A stretch of DNA of 5,982 nucleotides, taken from Pseudomonadota bacterium (GTDB taxonomy: Bacteria > Pseudomonadota > Gammaproteobacteria > Pseudomonadales > Pseudohongiellaceae). The translations under genes were made by a program, and so were the position numbers. Shown in pieces: positions 1-5,824 of the stretch (position 1 is its first letter; the number at the start of each line of letters is the position of its first letter). The notes below the pieces were generated by a model. The model had not been told where the DNA came from, made no database searches, and saw only the letters and a program-made list of their open reading frames with translations. The stretch is taken from the NCBI GenBank assembly GCA_022563075.1, contig JADFOC010000184.1, forward strand, positions 1 to 5,982, in the 5' to 3' direction.

Positions 1-20
1 CTTAGATTAGCCTTACTGCC

Positions 21-125
21 ATGAAAGAGAGCGATATCATTAGTCCCAGCAAAATTGCCTCACGGAAATGGCATGACTCGTTATTTCTGATGGCGGTGCT
101 TGCACTGTACCTAGTCCTCATATAG
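21..125 (+). CDS. Doubtful 34-aa peptide with a hydrophobic C-terminus
   Basis: An ATG frame of 34 codons ends in TAG at 123-125, with an in-frame TAG at 3-5 upstream, so it cannot be the tail of a longer gene on this strand. The first 19 or so residues are polar and charged (MKESDIISPSK...). The last 15 (SLFLMAVLALYLVLI) are strongly hydrophobic, like a single C-terminal membrane anchor. I see no Shine-Dalgarno sequence before the ATG and no recognisable family. A random frame of this length is easy to get by chance, so this is listed only because of the polar-then-hydrophobic layout. It could equally be non-coding DNA or a remnant of a decayed membrane protein gene. Confidence 0.17.
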   Translation: MKESDIISPSKIASRKWHDSLFLMAVLALYLVLI

Positions 126-145
126 GAAACCAATTCTACGGGAAC

Positions 146-186
146 GGGCCGTTACCGGTTTTAACCTACCGGAGTGTAACGGTCCC
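146..186 (-). terminator. Hairpin just downstream of the hydrolase gene, terminator-like without a U-tract
   Basis: GGGCCGTTAC (146-155) pairs with GTAACGG-T-CCC (176-186), giving a 10-bp GC-rich stem with one bulged base; an inner CGG/CCG (156-158/168-170 region) can extend it. In the minus-strand transcript it begins about 12 nt after the hydrolase stop codon (201-199), which is where a terminator or 3'-end stabiliser belongs. The bases that follow in the transcript (GTTCCCGTAG) are not a U-run, so it is not a textbook intrinsic terminator. It may act as an mRNA 3' stabilising hairpin instead. Confidence 0.45.
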
Positions 187-198
187 ACTCTTGTGTGT

Positions 199-1161
199 TT
201 ACTCACCCTTGAGGTGCCGATCGAACCAGGCTTGGGCCAGACCATGGGATTGCTGCCTGGCGGTGGTATAGATTCCGTAATGCTGAATACCGGGAATAAT
301 CACCAGATTCTTGGGCCCATCGTGTTGTTCAAATACTGCCTTGGAACCGGGGTTGGTGCCATACTCCTCGTCTGCGGCAAGCACTATTTGCAGGGCGACG
401 CTGTCATTGTGCTTGATCATTTCCGCGGGAACATAGGCAGGAAACCTGGCAAAGATGGGATAACCATTGAGACCGTTCCAGTTTACTCGAGCCTCGGGAT
501 AGTCCAATTCGCCCCGTGCCCGTCGCGTAGCGTCCTGCCAAGCCTCCGCCGAGGTTCCGATATCACGTCCATCCAGAGTGCCGGTTACCTGGCTATGTAC
601 CGCCTTAACGCGCAGGTCGTTGGCGGCGGCGTAGATGGCGAAACCTCCCGCCATGCTGCTGCCCCAGATGCCGATGCGACTACTATCAACCTGTGCTTCT
701 CCCTGTATCCAGTGCAAGACATTCAGCCAGTCCATACCCATGTCCAGAGGATCCATGACTTCGCGTATGGCCCGCACCTCGGCGGTAAATTTTTGCGCGG
801 TGCTACTGGGCATGGGGCTGGTGAGAATGACGCGAGAATCACTCTCGCCCCAGCCACGGAAATCGAAGGTCACGACATAGTATCCCGCCTGCGCAAACTC
901 GGCCGCATCGCGAAAAAGACTGTTTTGAGCACCACCCCAACCTTGCGCCATGATGATGGCAGGTAATTTTTCATCGCTGGCCGCGGATTTCGGCGTAAAA
1001 ATGTGCGCAGCTAAGCGCGTACCCTCGCTGTAAATAGTTGCAGTTCTCTCGGCGACGTCGTCAGGCCGGGTAAATCCCTGGGCGAGCGCCTGATTCAGCA
1101 GCGCTACTACCGAAAACAGCGTCCCCAAGGCCAGAGCGGCTAAATTATTGCGCTTTTTCAT
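199..1161 (-). CDS. Exported alpha/beta hydrolase
   Basis: A serine hydrolase of the alpha/beta fold (dienelactone hydrolase / FrsA-like group in the broad sense), 320 aa, predicted to act in the periplasm on an ester, lactone or amide that cannot be named from sequence. Seen: a Sec signal peptide (KKR, hydrophobic core, cleavage after A25-L-A27); an oxyanion-type turn AQGWGG (72-77); the DFRGWGES strand and loop (100-107); the nucleophile elbow GIWGSSMAGG with Ser169 as likely nucleophile; an acidic residue after strand 6 (LAADEEYG, Asp263 or Glu264); and the catalytic His294 in GIQHYGIY. Start choice: the frame opens 15 nt earlier at a TTG, but the ATG at 1161 is preceded by AAGG with a 7-nt gap and directly begins the signal peptide. 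It is divergent from the PQQ dehydrogenase across 220 bp holding a dyad that could control both. Fold and catalytic serine are secure; substrate is unknown. Confidence 0.93.
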   Translation of the reverse strand: MKKRNNLAALALGTLFSVVALLNQALAQGFTRPDDVAERTATIYSEGTRLAAHIFTPKSAASDEKLPAIIMAQGWGGAQNSLFRDAAEFAQAGYYVVTFDFRGWGESDSRVILTSPMPSSTAQKFTAEVRAIREVMDPLDMGMDWLNVLHWIQGEAQVDSSRIGIWGSSMAGGFAIYAAANDLRVKAVHSQVTGTLDGRDIGTSAEAWQDATRRARGELDYPEARVNWNGLNGYPIFARFPAYVPAEMIKHNDSVALQIVLAADEEYGTNPGSKAVFEQHDGPKNLVIIPGIQHYGIYTTARQQSHGLAQAWFDRHLKGE

Positions 1162-1243
1162 CGGCGTACCTTGCAAACTTTTACTTTTTATCGGCTGGCG
1201 GTGGATTGATTCTGGTGCTACTGGCCTCAGGCGCAGCCGTGCA

Positions 1244-1274
1244 TTGGTTCAGAGACTATGCCGATCTGAGCCAA
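1244..1274. promoter_or_regulatory. Operator-like inverted repeat between divergent genes
   Basis: TTGGTTCAGA (1244-1253) and TCTGAGCCAA (1265-1274) are inverted copies matching at 9 of 10 positions, separated by 11 bp. The dyad lies in the middle of the divergent region, 82 bp before the hydrolase ATG and 107 bp before the dehydrogenase ATG, a usual place for a dimeric regulator that controls both genes. No regulator gene is present in the window, so its identity is unknown. It might instead be an RNA hairpin, since the one mismatch is a permitted G-U pair. Confidence 0.4.
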
Positions 1275-1313
1275 CTAGCAATAAGTTAGCAGGCTCCATA
1301 CCACCGAATAGCT

Positions 1314-1342
1314 TTTTTATACCGGTGATAATTGGTTAGAAT
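1314..1342 (+). promoter_or_regulatory. Candidate sigma70-like promoter for the PQQ dehydrogenase
   Basis: The -10 candidate TAGAAT (1337-1342) matches TATAAT at 5 of 6 positions and lies 39 bp before the ATG. At 17-bp spacing the -35 position reads TTTTTA (1314-1319), a poor match, inside a T-rich stretch. A second -10-like hexamer, GATAAT (1327-1332), is also present but has no -35. The weak -35 suggests activator dependence, which would fit the dyad at 1244-1274 upstream. This is pattern matching only. Confidence 0.35.
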
Positions 1343-1381
1343 CCAGCTATCGATGAAATTACCAGTAACGGAGTATTGCGT

Positions 1382-3433
1382 ATGGTCAAGCCAATAACAA
1401 AAACCAAGCAGTTCATCACCGCGGCACGCGTCCTTGGACTGGGTGCAGCCGTCTTTCTGCTCGGTTGCGATAGCCCACAAGAATCAGCGGCCCCAGCAAC
1501 TGCAGCAGACGCTGTGGTAGCACCGGAGCCCGATCAAATCGTTACCGGCAGCGGTGAAGGAGATTGGGCTGCCTATGGCGCTAACATTGGCAGCACCAAG
1601 TACATAGGCCTTGACCAGATTGATGCTAGCAATGTCAATGACCTCGAGATCGTCTGGCGCCGGCCGGCACTGGATCAGTATTTCAGGGAGTTAAATCCGA
1701 ATCAGCGAATTGCTGCGAACTATGGGTCGGCCGCCATCGTCAGGAATGGTATCGCCTATATTCCTAACGGCGTTGGCCTGGTTGAAGCATTCGATCCTGG
1801 AACCGGAGAGACACTCTGGGTGCAAGAACCGGTCGGTGGTGTTGATGGACTACCCGGTGCGGGAACCCGAGGTGTCGCCTACTGGAGCGATGCTGAGGAC
1901 CAACGCATACTGGTTCAACGCGGCACCTACCTCTACGCTCTCAATGCACAGACCGGTGAGATGTATCCAGATTTCGGTGAGGATGGCCGTGTCGATCTGC
2001 AACTCATGCCCACCGAGTTTGCGCGCTTCCGCTGGGGCGGGGTACCGATGGTGGTGCGCGATGTTGTGGTCATCGGTCAGTCGATGTCAGATACGTTTGA
2101 CAACAAAGAAGCCTTTCGTGGTGATGTGCATGCCTTCGATGTGCGCACCGGTGAACTGCGTTGGACCTACAACACGATTCCGCAAGAGGGACAGTTCGGC
2201 ACCGACACCTGGCAGGATCGGTCCTGGTCCTACACCGGTCATGCCCCGGTGTGGTCCTTATTCAGCGCCGATGAGGAACTGGGACTGGTGTATATGCCGA
2301 TCACCTCTTCCACCAATGACATGTATGGCGGCCACCGCATCGGCGACAACCTGTTTAGTCAGTCTCTGGTGGCGGTAAACGCAGAGACCGGTGAACGGGT
2401 CTGGCATTTTCAGACAGTACATCATGGCCTGTGGGACTATGACCCGCCCGCCGCCCCGATACTGATGGACATCACCGTCGAAGGCAGAGAAATTAAGGCA
2501 GTTACTCAAATTACCAAGCAGGCATTCGCCTTTGTGTTCGATCGCGAGACCGGCGAACCGGTGTGGGAAATTGAAGAACGTGCGGTTCCACAATCGAGCG
2601 TGCCCGGTGAAATCACCTCGGCTACACAACCGTTCCCCACCAAACCAGCTCCCTTTGATCGGCAGGGAGCCACGGTAGAAAACCTGATTGATTTCACCCC
2701 CGAACTTAGAGCCGAAGCCTTGGAGATATTCAGCCACTTTGTGACCGGTCCTCTGTTCACACCACCTTCGATAAGAAGCGACGATCCCAATGCTACCCAG
2801 GGCACTATTCAATTGCCCGGCTCACAGGGAGGCGCCGATGTTCAAGGGGCTGCCTTCGACCCGGAAACGGGCTATCTTTACATTCCATCGATTACCTCGC
2901 CATTTGTCGCCGATCTTCTGCCCGGTGAAGCCGACGTCACCAATCTAAACTACACCAAAGGCTCTCGGCGCTGGATCGCGGGGCCCCGGGGCTTACCCCT
3001 GTTTAAACCACCCTACGGTCGTATTACCGCGATCAACATGAATACCGGAGAACATGTGTGGATGGTTCCCAATGGCGATGGCCCCAGGGATAATCCAGCG
3101 ATTGCCGATCTGAACCTGGGTAAGCTGGGCGTCCCGGGCCGGCCCTCGCCGCTATTAACCAAGACCCTGTTGTTCATCGGCGAAGGTCACACCAATCAGC
3201 GTCCGGGCGGACGAATTCCTTTCGACATGCCGGTGGAGATCGCCACCAATAGTGGCGGCCCCATGTTTCGGGCCTATGACAAGGAGTCAGGTGACATTCT
3301 ATGGGAAATTGAATTGGAGGCGGGCACGACCAACGCACCGATCAGCTATTTACACGATGGCAGACAGTATATTGTCGTGGCTATCGGGGATCGGATTCAC
3401 AGTCCCGAGCTCATTGCCTTCCGGCTCCCTTGA
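1382..3433 (+). CDS. PQQ-dependent dehydrogenase, lipoprotein, quinoprotein glucose/alcohol dehydrogenase-like
   Basis: A 683-aa quinoprotein expected to oxidise a sugar, polyol or alcohol at the periplasmic face, using pyrroloquinoline quinone, and to hand electrons to quinone or a cytochrome. Seen: a lipobox LLGC with lipidated Cys29 followed by Asp30; an Ala/Pro-rich linker (about 33-52); the opening DWAAYGANIGSTKY (61-74); and eight propeller repeats with the AxDxxTGExxW signature or a variant (136, 186, 251, 331, 385, 491, 550, 631). The family motif HHGLWDYD (347-354) is present. Asp352 and Lys379 are 27 residues apart, the same spacing as the catalytic Asp466/Lys493 pair of E. coli membrane glucose dehydrogenase. 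There is no N-terminal membrane domain, no CxxCH haem site, and Cys29 is the only cysteine, so the vicinal disulfide of methanol dehydrogenases is absent. Start choice: the frame opens with TTG at 1376, but the ATG at 1382 has GGAG (1370-1373) at 8 nt. Substrate is unknown; no terminator is visible after the stop. Confidence 0.95.
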   Translation: MVKPITKTKQFITAARVLGLGAAVFLLGCDSPQESAAPATAADAVVAPEPDQIVTGSGEGDWAAYGANIGSTKYIGLDQIDASNVNDLEIVWRRPALDQYFRELNPNQRIAANYGSAAIVRNGIAYIPNGVGLVEAFDPGTGETLWVQEPVGGVDGLPGAGTRGVAYWSDAEDQRILVQRGTYLYALNAQTGEMYPDFGEDGRVDLQLMPTEFARFRWGGVPMVVRDVVVIGQSMSDTFDNKEAFRGDVHAFDVRTGELRWTYNTIPQEGQFGTDTWQDRSWSYTGHAPVWSLFSADEELGLVYMPITSSTNDMYGGHRIGDNLFSQSLVAVNAETGERVWHFQTVHHGLWDYDPPAAPILMDITVEGREIKAVTQITKQAFAFVFDRETGEPVWEIEERAVPQSSVPGEITSATQPFPTKPAPFDRQGATVENLIDFTPELRAEALEIFSHFVTGPLFTPPSIRSDDPNATQGTIQLPGSQGGADVQGAAFDPETGYLYIPSITSPFVADLLPGEADVTNLNYTKGSRRWIAGPRGLPLFKPPYGRITAINMNTGEHVWMVPNGDGPRDNPAIADLNLGKLGVPGRPSPLLTKTLLFIGEGHTNQRPGGRIPFDMPVEIATNSGGPMFRAYDKESGDILWEIELEAGTTNAPISYLHDGRQYIVVAIGDRIHSPELIAFRLP

Positions 3434-3607
3434 TCAGCGCTGTGGCCCCGGCTGCACGCCGAAGCCACCTCTGCTGACATTGAATAAGGCCCGCCGTTGT
3501 TGCGCGCGGGACTGTTCCCATCGCTCGCATTGCGCCAACACGGCTGCGGGCAAGTGCTCGATGCATTCGATGCGACCGTCACCGTGGTTGATGCAACGAT
3601 CTATCAT
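3434..3607 (-). CDS. Hypothetical small protein, convergent with the PQQ dehydrogenase
   Basis: A 57-aa minus-strand frame whose TGA (3436-3434) directly abuts the TGA of the dehydrogenase (3431-3433), so the two would be convergent with no gap. From the ATG at 3607 it reads MIDRCINHGDGRIECIEHLP and on through a charged stretch (AQCERWEQSRAQQRR) to an Arg end; there are three cysteines. Third codon positions are GC-rich (about two thirds by eye), as expected for coding DNA here, and an AGGG lies shortly before the ATG. The frame stays open upstream to a GTG at 3850 that has no ribosome binding site; the segment just before the ATG (ALPYVTGTPYRVP) is also protein-like, so the real start may be farther out. 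I do not recognise a family. It could be a genuine small protein, the 3' remnant of a longer one, or a chance frame. Confidence 0.3.
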   Translation of the reverse strand: MIDRCINHGDGRIECIEHLPAAVLAQCERWEQSRAQQRRALFNVSRGGFGVQPGPQR

Positions 3608-3850
3608 CGGCACCCTATAGGGCGTGCCGGTCACGTAGGGCAACGCTGCTTGCGCTACTGTAATTGCCGCCGGCAGACACGGCGTTTCAAAAGGTCGGGG
3701 TGTTCCTGCCAGCCGAGCAGGCAGAGGCGAGATCAGCAACGATAGCCGGCAATAGTGCAGTGAGGCACGCCGTCGCCCTGATTGGTTTAAACATACAATT
3801 GCTTCCTCGGTACTGCAGATACTACCGGCCGTGGCAAAATTTTCTTTCAC
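3608..3850. other. Intergenic stretch with no supported gene
   Basis: Between the weak minus-strand ORF and the cupin promoter I see no gene that can be defended. Several frames are open in this GC-rich DNA but have Arg/Cys-rich, shadow-like translations. Small inverted repeats exist, such as ATTGCCG (near 3661) against CGGCAAT (near 3746) and CTGCC/GGCAG around 3706-3724, none followed by a T-run. The minus-strand frame that ends at 3434 runs through all of it, so it could contain the N-terminal part of that protein. Confidence 0.4.
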
Positions 3851-3879
3851 TTAACAGCAGTCATCGAAGCGTCTACACT
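3851..3879 (+). promoter_or_regulatory. Sigma70-like promoter of the twin cupin operon
   Basis: TTAACA (3851-3856; 5 of 6 to TTGACA) and TACACT (3874-3879; 4 of 6 to TATAAT) are separated by exactly 17 bp. Transcription would start near 3886, leaving a leader of about 23 nt that contains the GGAG (3897-3900) of the first cupin. The spacing and position make this the most convincing promoter in the window; no operator was recognised beside it. Confidence 0.6.
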
Positions 3880-3908
3880 GGAAACACTGTAACAGCGGAG
3901 CCATAACA

Positions 3909-4424
3909 ATGAAAAAACTCGCCTGTTTATTCTGCATCATCTTATTTAGCACCGTGACCCCAGCCCAGACTCCAGCACCCGCAGTTCCACCTGTAGCCAC
4001 CGATGTCACGGCGGAAGCCATAACGAAGTTTATCGATGCCCTGCCCAGAGACCGGGTTAGCGATCGTCCGATTCGAACTGTCGAGGTAACCGGCGATTAC
4101 CGCGTCGGCGTCTATGGGGTTTTTCGTCCGAAAGAACTCCCTGGTGGTTCCAATCTACATCAGGTAAACACCACCGAAATCTATTACATGCTATCCGGGT
4201 ACGCTACGCTGGTAACCGGAGGCACGATGACCGATGCGAAACAGGAAAATGCCAATTGGGTGCGTGGCTCCGCCATCGAGGGGGGTGTGAGTAGACGCGT
4301 GGTGCCGGGTGATGTGATTATCATCCCTGGGCATACGCCACACTGGTTTAGCGAATTGGAAACCGATTTGTCTTATCTGATCTTTCGACCGGATCCGGAT
4401 AATCGAATACCGATTACCGAATAA
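3909..4424 (+). CDS. Secreted cupin-domain protein, first tandem copy
   Basis: A 171-aa single-domain cupin (small beta-barrel) with a Sec signal peptide (MKK, hydrophobic core, cleavage after T17-P-A19), so probably periplasmic. A Pro/Ala linker (about 20-30) and a conserved segment FIDALPRDRVSDRPIR (41-56) precede the barrel. Motif 1 is GGSNLHQVNTTEIYYMLSG (79-97): His84 and Glu90 fit metal ligand positions, while the second His of the classic HxH is Val86. Motif 2 is GDVIIIPGHTPHWF (134-147), with His145 in the ligand position and an extra His142. A three-ligand metal site (His84, Glu90, His145) is possible. Cupins of this kind range from enzymes (isomerases, dioxygenases) to binding proteins, so no reaction can be assigned. 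The start has GGAG at 8 nt and a good promoter upstream. It is first in a two-gene operon with a close paralogue 18 nt downstream. Confidence 0.92.
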   Translation: MKKLACLFCIILFSTVTPAQTPAPAVPPVATDVTAEAITKFIDALPRDRVSDRPIRTVEVTGDYRVGVYGVFRPKELPGGSNLHQVNTTEIYYMLSGYATLVTGGTMTDAKQENANWVRGSAIEGGVSRRVVPGDVIIIPGHTPHWFSELETDLSYLIFRPDPDNRIPITE

Positions 4425-4442
4425 ACGAAAGGAGAAGCAACA

Positions 4443-4961
4443 ATGAGAAAACTCGCTCTTTCCTTTTTGCTGGTCGTCTTTACCACGTTTAGCCTTGCCC
4501 AGACTTCAGCTCCAGCGATGCCGCCGATGGCAACGGACGTTAGCGCCGATGAGATCAAGCAATTTATTGATAGCCTGCCCAGAGACAGAGTCAGTGATCG
4601 GCCGATTCGCGTGGTGGAGGTAACTGGGGGTTACCGCATCGGAGTGTACGGCGTCTTTCGACCCAGACAATTCCCTGGCGGCGCGAATCTACACCCTGAA
4701 AACAGAACCGAGATTTACTACATATTGGAAGGATCTGCGACGCTGGTAACCGGTGGCAAATTAATTGACCCGACGCCAGCGCCGAGTCCGAGCACCAGTA
4801 TTCGTGGCTCGGGCATAGAGGGAGGCGTGACTCGTCAGATCGAGGCCGGTGATGTGGTGATCATTCCCGGTCACACCCCGCACTGGTTCAGCGCCTTGGC
4901 AGCCGATCTTTCCTATCTGATTTATCGTCCCGACCCGGATAGTCTGATCCAGCTAAAATAA
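4443..4961 (+). CDS. Secreted cupin-domain protein, second tandem copy
   Basis: A 172-aa paralogue of the preceding cupin, also exported (MRK, hydrophobic core, cleavage after S17-L-A19). It keeps the conserved FIDSLPRDRVSDRPIR segment (41-56) and motif 1 GGANLHPENRTEIYYILEG (79-97): His84 and Glu90 are in ligand positions, and the second HxH position is Glu86 rather than Val. Motif 2 is GDVVIIPGHTPHWF (136-149), with His147 as ligand and an extra His144. The loop between the two motifs (106-120, KLIDPTPAPSPSTSI) is Pro/Ser-rich and two residues longer than in copy 1. AAAGGAG (4428-4434) lies 8 nt before the ATG, a stronger ribosome binding site than that of copy 1, so it may be translated at least as well. 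It is co-transcribed with copy 1 (18-nt gap). Function is unknown beyond cupin fold and probable metal binding. Confidence 0.92.
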   Translation: MRKLALSFLLVVFTTFSLAQTSAPAMPPMATDVSADEIKQFIDSLPRDRVSDRPIRVVEVTGGYRIGVYGVFRPRQFPGGANLHPENRTEIYYILEGSATLVTGGKLIDPTPAPSPSTSIRGSGIEGGVTRQIEAGDVVIIPGHTPHWFSALAADLSYLIYRPDPDSLIQLK

Positions 4962-5027
4962 AAACACGGCCCAAGGGGGACAACGTAAGATTTTATCAGC
5001 TCACCCAACTTGCCGGGAACATCAGAT

Positions 5028-5050
5028 GGAAATTTTGCGCTGACCCCTAT
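5028..5050 (-). repeat. Possible REP-like / GGGGTCAG-type dispersed repeat fragment
   Basis: On the minus strand this stretch reads ATAGGGGTCAGCGC followed by AAAATTTCC. It resembles, from memory, a dispersed motif of the form GGGGTCAGAGT-AAAATTTC that occurs near REP-associated (IS200-like) transposase genes in proteobacterial genomes. It lies in the 98-bp gap between the convergent cupin and peroxiredoxin genes, a usual place for such repeats. Only one copy is in the window and no transposase is present, so the identification is tentative. I see no clear intrinsic terminator in the same gap. Confidence 0.25.
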
Positions 5051-5059
5051 CTCCGGTTT

Positions 5060-5719
5060 TTAGTCCGGCTGCTTTACCGTCCGTAGATAAGGCTTGATGG
5101 TGTTCCAGCCATCAGGAAACATCTCCTTCGCATCCTCGTCCGATACCGATGGCACGATGATGACATCTTCACCCTGTTTCCAGTTTACCGGTGTAGCGAC
5201 CTTATGCTTGGCGGTGAGTTGCATGGAATCCAGCACTCTCAATATCTCATCGAAATTACGGCCGGTGGTCATAGGATAAGTGAGCATCAACTTGATTGTC
5301 TTATCTGGACCGATGATAAATACGGAACGCACGGTGGCATTGGTTGCCGCAGTCCTGCCTTCAGACGTGCCAGGCTCATCCGCGGGTAACATGTTATACA
5401 ACTTGGCCACGGCCAAATCACTGTCGCCAATCATCGGAAAATTTACCGCATGACCCTGCGTTTCTTCGATGTCTTTTGCCCACTCGTGGTGGTCATCCAC
5501 CGGATCGACACTCAAGCCAATTACCTTACAATTGCGCTTGGCGAACTCCGCCTCCAGTCCCGCCATGTAGCCTAACTCGGTGGTGCATACCGGGGTAAAA
5601 TCCTTCGGATGGGAAAACAAGACACCCCATTGGTCCCCTAACCACGCATGGAAATCGATCTCTCCTTGAGTGGTCTGGGCAGTAAAATTTGGTGCTTCAT
5701 CATTTATTCTCAGTGACAT
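5060..5719 (-). CDS. 1-Cys peroxiredoxin (Prx6 family)
   Basis: A cytosolic thiol peroxidase of 219 aa that reduces hydrogen peroxide, alkyl hydroperoxides or peroxynitrite; Prx6-type enzymes rely on an external thiol for recycling. Seen: the active-site block SHPKDFTPVCTTE (36-48) with peroxidatic Cys45, Thr42 and Pro38, His37 as usual in the Prx6 group, and Arg131 in the position of the active-site Arg. The C-terminal 1-Cys domain is complete: ATPVNWKQGEDVIIVP (175-190), then SVSDEDAKEMFPDGW (191-205) and KPYLRTV (209-215). There is no signal peptide. The only other cysteine is Cys64, not at a typical resolving position. Length matches the family. The ATG at 5719 has GGAGG (5729-5725) at 5 nt, which fixes the start. 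It is convergent with the cupin operon. The upstream 100 bp shows no convincing OxyR-type site or clean promoter. Family assignment is firm; a link to the neighbouring exported genes is not shown. Confidence 0.96.
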   Translation of the reverse strand: MSLRINDEAPNFTAQTTQGEIDFHAWLGDQWGVLFSHPKDFTPVCTTELGYMAGLEAEFAKRNCKVIGLSVDPVDDHHEWAKDIEETQGHAVNFPMIGDSDLAVAKLYNMLPADEPGTSEGRTAATNATVRSVFIIGPDKTIKLMLTYPMTTGRNFDEILRVLDSMQLTAKHKVATPVNWKQGEDVIIVPSVSDEDAKEMFPDGWNTIKPYLRTVKQPD

Positions 5720-5824
5720 ATGTGCCTCCGTTGCTTCTGTGCTGGCTAATTAGTAGGTAAATTGCTCTACTTGTTTTTGTAATCTGATTGGCAAAGGCCC
5801 CCGTTTCTATCGATTTTATTTCTC

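Larger units (their letters stand above)
3909..4961 (+). repeat. Tandem gene duplication of the cupin
   Basis: The two cupin genes are direct repeats with starts 534 bp apart. Hand alignment gives about 108 identical residues of some 170 (roughly 63%), with near-complete identity in 41-72 and in the motif 2 region. Differences concentrate in the signal peptide, the inter-motif loop and the last few residues. The DNA copies differ at many third positions, so the duplication is not very recent and both copies appear to be under selection. Confidence 0.88.

Noticed and set aside
193..966. Long plus-strand frame (257 codons) opposite the hydrolase
   Set aside because: It is antisense to a gene with clear catalytic motifs and a signal peptide; its translation matches no recognisable fold.
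1162..1176. TTG start for the hydrolase, adding five residues
   Set aside because: The AAGG ribosome binding site falls inside this extension and is correctly spaced for the ATG at 1161, which starts a standard signal peptide.
1376..1381. TTG start for the PQQ dehydrogenase, adding two residues
   Set aside because: It leaves only 2 nt after the GGAG at 1370-1373, while the ATG at 1382 has an ideal 8-nt gap.
2258..2812. Minus-strand frames of 99 and 184 codons inside the PQQ dehydrogenase
   Set aside because: They are shadows of a conserved coding region, with no ribosome binding site or protein-like features.
3497..3906. Plus-strand frames (80 and 82 codons) between the dehydrogenase and the cupins
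   Set aside because: The translations are Arg/Cys-rich and shadow-like; one overlaps the cupin promoter, and no ribosome binding sites were seen.
5053..5069. CCGG-N8-CCGG hairpin as a terminator between the convergent cupin and peroxiredoxin genes
   Set aside because: The stem is only 4 bp, it overlaps the end of the peroxiredoxin coding sequence, and the T-run lies in the loop rather than after the stem.
5746..5771. Palindrome CTAATTAG and AGTAG-N10-CTACT repeat before the peroxiredoxin, considered as an OxyR or other operator
   Set aside because: The half-sites are short and do not fit the ATAG-N7-CTAT pattern expected for OxyR; matches of this size occur often by chance in AT-rich leaders.
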